Positions 14,716-22,399 of a stretch of DNA of 26,631 nt are shown one piece after another (the stretch's first letter is position 1; every line of letters starts with the position of its first letter). A model generated the notes under the pieces. That model ran no database searches. It was not told where the DNA came from and saw nothing but the letters and a program-made list of their open reading frames with translations. The DNA comes from Bacteriovoracaceae bacterium UBA4096. Its GTDB lineage: Bacteria; Bdellovibrionota; Bacteriovoracia; Bacteriovoracales; Bacteriovoracaceae. Both the position numbers and the translations under genes were made by a program. The stretch spans positions 1 to 26,631 of the forward strand of contig DFXY01000016.1 of NCBI GenBank assembly GCA_002381945.1, written 5' to 3'.

Positions 14716-15567
14716 ATGAATCAAAAAGGCCTATCTCTAATTCTGGGAATCGTGACTGTTTTTTGTTGGGGAAGTCTTGCTACACTGGGAAACTTACTTA
14801 TCCATTTACCACCATTCTACGTTTTGGGCCTCGTTTTCCTCATTGGCTCCCTTCCAGGTTGGTTGAGACCTCGTCAAATGTTTCCTTCCTTGAAAGTTCT
14901 CGTATGGGGTGTTTTGGGTTATTTTGGTTACCATTTTTTTCTTTTTTATTCTTTTAGGTATGCTCCTGCCATCGAGGCCAATCTCATCAATTATTTATGG
15001 CCGGTGATTATGGTGCTTCTAACCCCTGTTTTTTTTCCTGAAACGAAACTTAGAATTTATCATGTGTTGGGAGCTGCCCTTGCTGTCATTGGTAGTGCTG
15101 TTCTGGTTTTAGGAAAAGAAGGGGAATTAAAAGCCGAGAATTTGGTTGGTTATTTGCTCGCTTTGGCCGCTGCTTTAACTTGGCCCATCTATTCAATCGG
15201 AAAAAAGAAAATGACCGAAACTTCAGTCTGGGCAGTCGCAGGATTCTGTCTCATTTCAGGCTTCTTATGCCTTGGAACTCACTGGTTGCTGGAGCCTCGG
15301 GTGGTGCTTCAGGAGCAAGATTTGTGGAAAATTCTGGTGATGGGAATTGGACCATTTGGACTGGCCTTTTACTCCTGGGATCTGGCCTTGAGTAAGGGAG
15401 ATCCTCGAATCATGGGGGCCTTGGCGTATCTTACTCCGGTTATCTCTACCTTAGGTTTATTATTTTTTACTGATCAAGTCATGCAGACCACAACTTTAAT
15501 AGCGATTATTTTAATAATTGGCGGGGCCAGTGCCGGACTTTTGGACTTTTTTCCTTCAAAAAGCTAA
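14716..15567 (+). CDS. EamA/DMT-family exporter, YddG-like (aromatic amino acids)
   Basis: An inner-membrane drug/metabolite transporter of 283 residues with ten predicted helices in two EamA repeats. Sequences resembling E. coli YddG include AIEANLINYLWPVIMVLL (near 94-111) and the second-repeat stretch FGLAFYSWDLALSKGDPRIMG followed by ALAYLTPVIS. YddG exports aromatic amino acids and paraquat; substrate transfer to this protein is inferred. I start at ATG 14716, with AGAG 6 nt upstream, rather than the in-frame GTG at 14695. The divergent operon encodes phenylalanine hydroxylase, which supports an aromatic substrate. The metal exporter gene follows after 20 bp and is probably co-transcribed. 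Confidence 0.8.
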   Translation: MNQKGLSLILGIVTVFCWGSLATLGNLLIHLPPFYVLGLVFLIGSLPGWLRPRQMFPSLKVLVWGVLGYFGYHFFLFYSFRYAPAIEANLINYLWPVIMVLLTPVFFPETKLRIYHVLGAALAVIGSAVLVLGKEGELKAENLVGYLLALAAALTWPIYSIGKKKMTETSVWAVAGFCLISGFLCLGTHWLLEPRVVLQEQDLWKILVMGIGPFGLAFYSWDLALSKGDPRIMGALAYLTPVISTLGLLFFTDQVMQTTTLIAIILIIGGASAGLLDFFPSKS

Positions 15568-15587
15568 AATGAACCATCAGGAGTTTT

Positions 15588-16517
15588 ATGCAGTATTGTA
15601 GTATCGAACAAAAAGACACAGGTGTTTTCCTGGCCAATGAACAAAAAACTAAATGGGTGACCATTATCACTCTACTTACTATGTTCGTGGAAATTATTGT
15701 TGGATACTGGTCGGGATCCATGGCCCTGCTGGCAGATGGCTGGCATATGGCCTCTCATACCTTGGCACTATTTTTATCATTAGTGGTTTATTACCTTTAT
15801 CGCCATCCTAAATTCCGGGCCTCATTTACTTTTGGGGGAGGAAAAATCCTTTCTCTTGGAGGATATACCAGCTCCCTGTTTTTAATCCTTATCGCTGTCT
15901 CAATGATATACGAATCGATTCATCATTTTTATGAGGCCCGTGCCATTCATTACAATGAAGCTTTAATCGTTGCGACCATTGGTCTGGTAGTAAATCTAAT
16001 TTGTGCCAAGATTCTTCATCAGGAAGATCATCATGATCACGGTCACTCCCATGATCACGGTGAACATTGTAGTCATCAACACAAGGCTCCAGCTCATTCC
16101 CATTCTCATGATCACAACCATGAGAGTGCTTATATTCATATCCTGACTGACGCTTTGACCTCTGTGCTGGCCATATTCGCTCTCCTCTTAGGTAAGTGGC
16201 AGGGATGGACTTGGCTGGATCCTGCTGTCGGAATTCTTGGCGGTGTGGTTGTGCTTAAATGGTCACTAGGGCTTATTCGTCAAAGCGGTATGGATCTACT
16301 TGATGCTCATGAAGATTCTATTGATCGTGATAACCTGATTAAAGAATTGGAGCTTGATGGTTCAAAGGTTCTTGATATGCATCTCTGGAAACTGGCACCA
16401 GGCCAGGTAGGGTGTGAGATTATCATCAAGAGAAATGAGAATCAGCTTTCGGCCGATTATCGAGATCTGGTTCAGAAGAATTTTAACGTTCATCATCTTA
16501 TTATAGAAGTCGTCTAG
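15588..16517 (+). CDS. dmeF: Cation diffusion facilitator, DmeF-type (Co/Ni efflux)
   Basis: An inner-membrane metal/proton antiporter of 309 residues with six transmembrane helices. The TM2 metal site reads LLADGWHMASH (Asp50, His53, His57), the DmeF variant of the CDF motif; the TM5 site is HILTDALTS (His184, Asp188). Between TM4 and TM5 lies a His-rich loop (about 144-178) with repeated HDH/HSH units that would bind cobalt, nickel or zinc. The C-terminal domain (about 225-309) is the usual cytosolic ferredoxin-like fold. AGGAG precedes the ATG by 4 nt. Its stop codon overlaps that of the convergent amidase-like gene within a shared CTAG. Confidence 0.9.
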   Translation: MQYCSIEQKDTGVFLANEQKTKWVTIITLLTMFVEIIVGYWSGSMALLADGWHMASHTLALFLSLVVYYLYRHPKFRASFTFGGGKILSLGGYTSSLFLILIAVSMIYESIHHFYEARAIHYNEALIVATIGLVVNLICAKILHQEDHHDHGHSHDHGEHCSHQHKAPAHSHSHDHNHESAYIHILTDALTSVLAIFALLLGKWQGWTWLDPAVGILGGVVVLKWSLGLIRQSGMDLLDAHEDSIDRDNLIKELELDGSKVLDMHLWKLAPGQVGCEIIIKRNENQLSADYRDLVQKNFNVHHLIIEVV

Positions 16518-17401
16518 AGATTTAATTTCATCAAATGGATTCCCTTGAGTGTTCCATGATTTTGGAACTTTCTTAAGTAATCAATGAAAGGAAGCTCTTC
16601 CACTTTCCCGGTTGTGCTGGCATGACGTAGATAAAGTTGCTTACCCTTCCTGAATAGAAATCCCTGATGGGATATATTTTGATGAGTTCCTGCCACTTCA
16701 GTTAAGTCCCAATTAGGTCTTACAAAATTCACAATTGAGCCATCTGGAATCTTGTCTAAAAGTGCAGGTTTCAAAACCAGAGTCTTGATAGAGATATAAG
16801 AAACCTGGGCAAGCTGTGGAGTATAGTTAGAAGCTTCAGTATGCAGTTCCTGGAGGAGCCAGACGCGCTCCTCTTGTGTGGCCATTGGTGCAATGATCTG
16901 CTCGATTTTAATCGATCTTAACCACCCTGGAAAATTAATGATAGCTTGGGCAAGTTTGATGTCATCAGGCCCTACAATCTCATGATTGATTTCAATTAAA
17001 TAACCATTTTGAATGTTGTATGGAATCCATTGCAAATCAGTGAAGTGATTTCTTTTTAAATAATCAATATCTCCCTGTTCATAACGAATTTTATTTAAAT
17101 GCACTTCAAACTCATCAACATTTCTGGCGACGGTCAAGGCCATGATAGTTTCCAAGTAGGTTGTGCAGTCAAAGGTGTCAAATCTGTAGAGTGGGTCTTG
17201 ATCATACTTACCGCTTGGGCCTTCGCCTAAAGGCCCGTTTTTTCCATAAGGATAACCTAAAAAGAAACCAGAAAGAAGCTTCAGCCGTTTGGTGTGGGAA
17301 ACCTCATGGGAAACTCTATTCAGAAGTTCCTCAGCTTCTTGTCGAGGACCTGCGAAGGCAAGAGAATAGGTAAATAAGAAGAAAATTAAAATTTTGGACA
17401 T
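16514..17401 (-). CDS. DUF1460 family exported amidase-like protein (NlpC/P60 superfamily)
   Basis: A 295-residue exported protein with a signal peptide (MSKILIFFLFTYSLAFA). Family marks are GKYDQDPLYRFDTFDCTTYLE, with nucleophile Cys79, the His245 segment ISHQGFLF, and the ending LRHAST...YLRKF...GIHLMKL. PF07313 members are papain-like and are annotated as N-acetylmuramoyl-L-alanine amidase-like enzymes of cell-wall turnover, so the likely location is the periplasm. The gene follows the UbiB-like kinase by 19 bp on the same strand and is probably in its operon. No strong Shine-Dalgarno is present. Confidence 0.82.
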   Translation of the reverse strand: MSKILIFFLFTYSLAFAGPRQEAEELLNRVSHEVSHTKRLKLLSGFFLGYPYGKNGPLGEGPSGKYDQDPLYRFDTFDCTTYLETIMALTVARNVDEFEVHLNKIRYEQGDIDYLKRNHFTDLQWIPYNIQNGYLIEINHEIVGPDDIKLAQAIINFPGWLRSIKIEQIIAPMATQEERVWLLQELHTEASNYTPQLAQVSYISIKTLVLKPALLDKIPDGSIVNFVRPNWDLTEVAGTHQNISHQGFLFRKGKQLYLRHASTTGKVEELPFIDYLRKFQNHGTLKGIHLMKLNL

Positions 17402-17420
17402 TTCTTGTTTTCTCTTTTCG

Positions 17421-20222
17421 TTATTGGTCTGTCAATTTTCCAATCCGACCCCGACGGAGTAAACCATGGAGCATACGATGAATAAGTTCATCAGTGGTTA
17501 AAGGTAGTAGGTTCATTTCAAAGCGTGATCTGCGGATCAGGGTTTTAAGTCCTGAAATAATCAAGCGATAGGTAATGATCTTGATTCGGTGGAGGGTACC
17601 GAAAGTGTACTGGCCTACCATCTCAGCACCCATCTTTTTGCTTAAAAAATAGAAGTAGCCGGTCTCTCTCTTCTCAAAACGTTCTTCAAAGCGGATCAGA
17701 AGTTTCCAGAGAAATCGATTCCAGCGAGAAACTGTCATAAAATCAGAAATCCAGATGTTCTCGTAACGGCGGGCAAATAAATTTCTGGCAGCAAGGCGTA
17801 CGTCACCGATTAAACTGCTCTCTTTCCACGATCTCTTGGAAGAATGTGAACTCCAACTTTCAACTACAAACCAGTAGTCTTCCAGGGAGTGACGGCGAAG
17901 CTGCTCCAAGCACTCTACCAGACAAAGGGCCAGACCCATTCCCTGAAGTTTGACATACTCCTGGCGGTCTTTTAACCAGTCCTTGCTGGGAACTTCCAGA
18001 ATATAACGAACAGAGGCAGGTTTGGTTTCTGTCTGAATTTCCAAACGGAGATTAGTACTTTTAATCAGGCTTGAGCCGTCAGTTGCTAAGGTTAACCGGG
18101 TGTTTTCTTCAGGGGAGGAACGAATGAGTTCAATGTTACAAACATTCTCATTGGATAAAAGAACCAGGGCCTCTTCAATGGCCGTCAGATCTCTTTCATC
18201 CAAAGTGGGTCCTACTTCCTGTTCCGGCGTGTTTTTCACCAGATCAAAGGCGATCGGTAAAATGGCCTTAGCGACTTTAAACGGGCCAATCGAGAGGATA
18301 TGCCTGATCAGCATCTTCCAGCCAAATTGTTTTTGGAAAATCTGGCCGAAGTTATGACGGGAAGAAATCGCCGATGAAGTCAGATAGACCTGGGTGATTC
18401 CTCTCATGGCGGCCTGAACTTCGATCCTAAGATTTATATTGGCCTCACCCAGAAGTCTTACGAAGTCTGAGAGATAATGAATAAAGGCCCCTTGATTTCC
18501 ACTGGCGATAAATTCTTTTATAAGTCCTTCGGTTCTTTCATTTTTTAAATCCTCAGGATTTTCCACCAGACCCTTGAGACTTTCAAAGACTCCTTTTTGG
18601 TCACTTAAAATCAAGCGGTATAAAAAGCCAATGAAGGTCTTAATCGTTTTATTGTCCCAATTAAAACATGGATTGAGGTCAATCAGTTTAACCTGTAATT
18701 TATCAGGGTCATATAAGATGTTACCGGCATGAGGGTCGGCCCAGATGATACCTTTTTGGAACATAAGATAAAGATAAGCATCACTCACTATATCCGCGAT
18801 ACTGATGCGTTCGAGATATCTCGAATGAACGACGGATGTGATTTTTTCACCTTCAATCTTTTCCATCATGGCAACGTCTGGCTCTACATGGAAGTATTGA
18901 GGGATTTGTAAATCAAACATGCCTTTTAGAGCTTCCCGGATCTTGTCGGCATTCTTCTTTTCAACCCGGAAATCCAGTTCTCCGATGCTTTGTGAAGCAT
19001 AATTAATGATGGTGCGCTTTAAAGCGGTAATCAGTCCTCTTACTTCCATTTGCTCATGAGGATTAAGTTCAGTCTCTGGTAAGGATAGATCAAGATGGTT
19101 TAGAATCGAGAGGAGGGTTTGTTTCTGGGCCTCAAAAAGATCGGTTAAATCAGGCCGTTGGATTTTAATCAGAACGGTTTTATCCGTATGGAGTTTTCTT
19201 TTACCTAATTCGGTTAATTCAAATTCATAAACAGCTCCTACGGAAGCTCCTGCAAATGCATTTTGAACCTCTTCCGGAATATGAATATAATTTTTAAGAC
19301 GCTGCCAGGAAGGACGATGGAAAACTTCCTGAACGTACTTCCAGGACTTGTACTGGCTGCCGAATATCCCACCAAGTTTATCCTGCTGATGCCTGAGTTC
19401 TTTTGCCAGGGAGGGTGGGGCAAGTTCCGCAAGGACTTGGGCCATCTTGACATACATGCCACCGAGCTCTTGCAGGACGATGGAAATAATTCTTCCTTGC
19501 GAGAGTTCATCTCTAGGAGTGCAAAGAATACTAATCAGCGAGGTCATGCACCTATCAGGGGGAAGATGTTTAACCGCTTCATCGATTAAAGGTAAAAGAA
19601 GATTTTTACCTTTAACATTTTGCCCCAGAATCTCTAGTAATTTTGGCCTGACTTCAAAGATATAGAACTGTTGCATAATCCGTTCTGTCAGGCGGGTGAG
19701 TTTATGATGTTCAACCTCGGGCAGTTCGTAGAGGGCAGTAAAGAGAGGTTCTTTCAGGTATGGGACGATATTCAAAGCTTCAGTCGAGAATACCGGGAAT
19801 AACTTGAACAAAGGCAGAAATCTACTCGCGATAGTTCCAACGATATCTTCTACCAGGTCGGCCTGATCTACTAATTCAAAAATTTGAGGATGTTGTCCAA
19901 TTGTTGTAAAAATCTTATCAAAAAATTCTGTCATGACTGGTGTGAGTTTGTTCTCATCAACCATGTCCTGATTGTATTTATCAATACCCATTGTCTGAAG
20001 AGCATCAATGGTGGCCTCAATATCCGGAGGAAAGTCGTAGTCAGGATCAAAACCATAATGAACCATGTCCCGGGCGAGGACTGCCCAGGCACGTTTCATT
20101 TCATAATCTGAAACTGGATCAAAGCTGACTTTAGTGAGCGCCTTAGCAAAATAGGCACCCAAAGAGGATGAGTAATTTTTAGACTCGAGTGCTATTTCAG
20201 AAATCCAGGAGTAATCCCTCAT
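17421..20222 (-). CDS. Very large divergent UbiB/ADCK (ABC1) family kinase-like protein
   Basis: The central part (about 240-560) is an ABC1/ADCK kinase-like domain of the UbiB superfamily, whose members support quinone synthesis or lipid handling. The KxGQ motif reads KMAQ (259-262). The Ala-rich loop is AGASVGAVY (324-332), the lysine is Lys353 in IKIQRP, ELDFRVEKKN carries Glu415 and Asn424, the catalytic loop is WADPHAGN (Asp496, Asn501), and the metal-binding DFG is DLN (515-517). At 933 residues it is far longer than typical UbiB (about 550). It has a 240-residue helical N-terminal region and about 370 extra C-terminal residues of unknown fold, basic near the end. No clear transmembrane pair like that of UbiB is seen. 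A 10-bp inverted repeat lies just upstream. Its operon includes the DUF1460 gene and perhaps the receiver gene. Confidence 0.8.
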   Translation of the reverse strand: MRDYSWISEIALESKNYSSSLGAYFAKALTKVSFDPVSDYEMKRAWAVLARDMVHYGFDPDYDFPPDIEATIDALQTMGIDKYNQDMVDENKLTPVMTEFFDKIFTTIGQHPQIFELVDQADLVEDIVGTIASRFLPLFKLFPVFSTEALNIVPYLKEPLFTALYELPEVEHHKLTRLTERIMQQFYIFEVRPKLLEILGQNVKGKNLLLPLIDEAVKHLPPDRCMTSLISILCTPRDELSQGRIISIVLQELGGMYVKMAQVLAELAPPSLAKELRHQQDKLGGIFGSQYKSWKYVQEVFHRPSWQRLKNYIHIPEEVQNAFAGASVGAVYEFELTELGKRKLHTDKTVLIKIQRPDLTDLFEAQKQTLLSILNHLDLSLPETELNPHEQMEVRGLITALKRTIINYASQSIGELDFRVEKKNADKIREALKGMFDLQIPQYFHVEPDVAMMEKIEGEKITSVVHSRYLERISIADIVSDAYLYLMFQKGIIWADPHAGNILYDPDKLQVKLIDLNPCFNWDNKTIKTFIGFLYRLILSDQKGVFESLKGLVENPEDLKNERTEGLIKEFIASGNQGAFIHYLSDFVRLLGEANINLRIEVQAAMRGITQVYLTSSAISSRHNFGQIFQKQFGWKMLIRHILSIGPFKVAKAILPIAFDLVKNTPEQEVGPTLDERDLTAIEEALVLLSNENVCNIELIRSSPEENTRLTLATDGSSLIKSTNLRLEIQTETKPASVRYILEVPSKDWLKDRQEYVKLQGMGLALCLVECLEQLRRHSLEDYWFVVESWSSHSSKRSWKESSLIGDVRLAARNLFARRYENIWISDFMTVSRWNRFLWKLLIRFEERFEKRETGYFYFLSKKMGAEMVGQYTFGTLHRIKIITYRLIISGLKTLIRRSRFEMNLLPLTTDELIHRMLHGLLRRGRIGKLTDQ

Positions 20223-20233
20223 CTTGTGGTGCC

Positions 20234-20262
20234 CTTTTTCAGTGTTTATTCTACTGAAAAAG
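20234..20262 (-). repeat. 10-bp inverted repeat in the leader of the UbiB-like gene
   Basis: CTTTTTCAGT (20234-20243) and ACTGAAAAAG (20253-20262) form a perfect 10-bp stem with a 9-nt loop, in the 50-bp gap between the receiver gene and the kinase-like gene. It ends 11 nt before the ATG. No T-run follows on either strand, so it looks like a leader hairpin or operator rather than a terminator. Confidence 0.6.
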
Positions 20263-20272
20263 TAAGGTTCGA

Positions 20273-20662
20273 CTATAGGTTTGCTGCAAGAATGCCTAAA
20301 TCAAGTTCAATTAGTCCTAATACATTGTTAAAGTTAAGTGGTTTGGAAAGAAATCGATACACACCAAGTTCCTGCATGATTTTTTTGAACTCTGCTTCAT
20401 CATAGCCGCTCACAAAATAAGTCGGGATACGACGGCCAGAGTCCTTAACCATTTGCATGATAGCTTGTCCGTCCATTTGCGGCATATTAATGTCACTCAG
20501 AATTAAATCTGGACTGTTGTGTTCAAACCATTCTGCAAATTTGAGGGAATCTGAAAAGAACTTTAGATGGATCAGGCCTCGCTTAATTTGTTTCTCTAAT
20601 AACAGGTAATAAAGGTATTCCATTTCTAGTTCGTCATCGATTACTGCAATGAGTTTGGCCAC
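20273..20662 (-). CDS. Receiver-only response regulator
   Basis: A single CheY-like receiver domain of 129 residues with no output domain. The acidic pocket is VIDDE (Asp9, Asp10), the phospho-acceptor is Asp57 in LILSDINMPQMDG, the switch Ser lies in TYFVSGYDE and the conserved Lys is in RFLSKPLN. I start at GTG 20662 because GGAG lies 5 nt upstream and the domain begins there; the longer TTG form at 20719 has no spaced ribosome site. It could receive phosphate from the orphan kinases elsewhere in the window. It precedes the UbiB-like kinase gene by 50 bp on the same strand, so a functional link is possible. Confidence 0.85.
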   Translation of the reverse strand: MAKLIAVIDDELEMEYLYYLLLEKQIKRGLIHLKFFSDSLKFAEWFEHNSPDLILSDINMPQMDGQAIMQMVKDSGRRIPTYFVSGYDEAEFKKIMQELGVYRFLSKPLNFNNVLGLIELDLGILAANL

Positions 20663-20710
20663 TTTATCTCCGATTCTCCAATGATTTTTGTGGCCTATAT
20701 TTAGCTTAAC

Positions 20711-20739
20711 TTGAGGCAAGCTCCACCTAAAGATATCCT
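20711..20739 (+). promoter_or_regulatory. Candidate promoter of the GST gene
   Basis: TTGAGG (20711-20716), a 17-bp spacer and TATCCT (20734-20739) lie about 50 bp before the ATG of the GST gene, in the divergent region with the receiver gene. Confidence 0.4.
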
Positions 20740-20788
20740 TAAGTGTAATTTTGGTGCATCATTTAGGGACTTAGCAGAGGAGCTATAA

Positions 20789-21412
20789 ATGAAACTTTTT
20801 TATAAAGCAGGCGCAAGTGCCTTGGCCCCCCACATTGTAATGTCTGAACTTAATATGGTTTATGAAATTGAAGCAGTTGATTTACAAACCAAAAAATGTG
20901 CTACGGGAGATTTCTGGAAAATTAACCCTAAGGGATCAATCCCGGCCTTGATCATGGATAATGGGGAGGTTTTGACGGAAAGTGCTGTCATTTGCCAATT
21001 CCTGGCCGATGAAGCCTTGGAATCAAATCTATTGCCGAAATTCGGCACCATTGGAAGGATTCGCTGTTTAGAGTGGATGAATTTTATTGCCACTGAGATT
21101 CATAAGAATTTCACGCCATTGTTCTCATTGGAAAGAATGATGAAAAATGCAGAGGGAAAAGCTGAACTGAAAAATTTTACCCATGAAGTTTTAAAAGCAA
21201 AGTTGACTTTTGTCTCAGAGAAACTAGGAGTTCAGGATTATCTTTTGGGAACTGAGTTTACTATTGCTGATGCCTATCTTTTTAACTGCCTGGTATGGGG
21301 GAAGTTTGTCGGAGTAGACATTGGGGATTGGCCTAACCTTGGCGCTTATATCAAACGTATTGGTCAAAGACCGGCCGTTATCAAAGCGATGAAAGAAGAA
21401 GGACTCCTCTAA
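20789..21412 (+). CDS. gstA: Beta-class glutathione S-transferase
   Basis: A cytosolic GST of 207 residues, full length, closely resembling E. coli GstA: MKLFYKAGA at the start, VNPKG-like INPKGSIPAL (about 45-54), LTESAVICQFLAD (glutathione gamma-Glu site Glu-Ser, about 62-74), EIHKNFTPLF with the conserved His near 107, and TIADAYLF near 150. The Cys10 that bacterial beta-class enzymes use for glutathione interaction is Ser10 here (GASALAPH); His15 is kept. AGAGGAG precedes the ATG. Its TAA overlaps the stop of the convergent hydrolase gene. Confidence 0.92.
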   Translation: MKLFYKAGASALAPHIVMSELNMVYEIEAVDLQTKKCATGDFWKINPKGSIPALIMDNGEVLTESAVICQFLADEALESNLLPKFGTIGRIRCLEWMNFIATEIHKNFTPLFSLERMMKNAEGKAELKNFTHEVLKAKLTFVSEKLGVQDYLLGTEFTIADAYLFNCLVWGKFVGVDIGDWPNLGAYIKRIGQRPAVIKAMKEEGLL

Positions 21413-22110
21413 ATTAACTGACCTTCAATAATGTCGGCCATCTCCCGTAAATTTGTTCTTTCAAGTTCATGTTTAGAGTGGGAGATGGTTTTGACTTGAG
21501 CGTGGCGAAGCCAACTACTGGTCAAGTGAGTTTCTTCGGAAGTCACCATTCTATCCTGGTCGCCCAGAATTAAAGTAACCGGTATATCAATTTCCGCCAT
21601 ATCTTCCCGGGTAAGTCCATCCAGACGTTCGAGATTTTGCATCATATGTGCGGTAGAGCGAAGAAGCTGTTTCCATCTCTCACCATGTTTATTTTCTAAA
21701 ATTGAGGCAAAGTTAGGGACATTCGACTGAACGTGATCTGGATTGAGCAATGGCAGCTCTTTTAAGACGGCATTCTCTGTCCAATTAAACTTGGTGCCGT
21801 AAGTGAATATCATCTTGATCGGAGAGTCTTCGTAATTGGCCTTATGGTACAGGGCCACGTAACCACCCATGGAATAACCGAAAATGACAATGTTACTTAA
21901 CTGATGTTTTTTTAGATAAGCCTCGAGATCCCTTGCAAAAAGATCAATCCGAAATTCGGATGGTTCAGCAGAGCCTTTGCCATGGCCGGAAAAGCTAAAA
22001 GAAAGAGTCTCATGTCCTCGTTCTCTTAAGATGGTCATTAGTGGTTCCATATCCGCAGCAATGCCCAAGGCACCGTGGAGAAAGAGTAGTTTTGTTTTTG
22101 ATTTTTCCAT
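21409..22110 (-). CDS. Alpha/beta-hydrolase
   Basis: A cytosolic serine hydrolase of 233 residues. The oxyanion-hole motif is HGALG (12-16). The triad is Ser80 in the nucleophile elbow GYSMGG, Asp186 in GDQDRMV and His214 in HSKHELE. The cap region (about 115-165) is helical. Overall it resembles the MenH/YbfF-like group of small esterases, but no substrate can be named. The ATG lacks a Shine-Dalgarno sequence; a TAAGAT box ends 6 nt upstream. It is divergent from the DUF1653 gene, and the candidate -35 boxes of the two genes overlap. Confidence 0.85.
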   Translation of the reverse strand: MEKSKTKLLFLHGALGIAADMEPLMTILRERGHETLSFSFSGHGKGSAEPSEFRIDLFARDLEAYLKKHQLSNIVIFGYSMGGYVALYHKANYEDSPIKMIFTYGTKFNWTENAVLKELPLLNPDHVQSNVPNFASILENKHGERWKQLLRSTAHMMQNLERLDGLTREDMAEIDIPVTLILGDQDRMVTSEETHLTSSWLRHAQVKTISHSKHELERTNLREMADIIEGQLI

Positions 22111-22116
22111 GAGTAC

Positions 22117-22145
22117 ATCTTACTGATTTTTTGAAACTTGCACAA
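22117..22145 (-). promoter_or_regulatory. Candidate promoter of the alpha/beta-hydrolase gene
   Basis: On the minus strand TTGTGC (22145-22140), a 17-bp spacer and TAAGAT (22122-22117), then 6 nt to the ATG. The -35 box overlaps that of the opposite promoter. Confidence 0.35.
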
Positions 22146-22165
22146 ATGTTCCGAACTCTGATAAC
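22138..22165 (+). promoter_or_regulatory. Candidate promoter of the DUF1653 gene
   Basis: TTGCAC (22138-22143), a 16-bp spacer and GATAAC (22160-22165), then 9 nt to the ATG. There is no ribosome binding site, so the mRNA may have almost no leader. Confidence 0.4.
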
Positions 22166-22174
22166 TCTATTATT

Positions 22175-22399
22175 ATGAATGACTTAATTATTGGCGGATT
22201 ATACCAGCACTACAAAGGTAACAAATATATAGTTCGGGACCTTGCCCGGCATTCCGAGACTTTGGAATGGATGGTCGTCTACGAGTGTCTATATGAAAAC
22301 CCAGAAGGAAAAATTTGGGTCAGACCCCGTGAGATGTTCCTTGAAAATGTTACCATTGATGGGAAGAGCATCCCTCGCTTTAAATTCATTGGGGCCTAG
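22175..22399 (+). CDS. DUF1653 family small protein
   Basis: A complete 74-residue member of DUF1653 (PF07866). It shows the family's full motif string: GGLYQHYKGNKYIVRDLARH, then SETLEWMVVYECLYENPEG, WVRPREMFLENV and the closing PRFKFIG. The fold is a small beta barrel in the cytosol and the function is unknown. The start is fixed by the family's N-terminus. No Shine-Dalgarno is present. Its last 14 bases overlap the 3' end of the convergent hrpB. Confidence 0.9.
   Translation: MNDLIIGGLYQHYKGNKYIVRDLARHSETLEWMVVYECLYENPEGKIWVRPREMFLENVTIDGKSIPRFKFIGA

Noticed and set aside
17441..17446. Perfect TTGACA on the minus strand before the DUF1460 gene
   Set aside because: It lies in the last codons of the UbiB-like gene and no acceptable -10 box follows at 16-18 bp.
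20663..20719. TTG-started extension of the receiver protein
   Set aside because: GGAG lies only 1 nt from the TTG. GTG 20662 has a properly spaced GGAG and starts right at the receiver fold.
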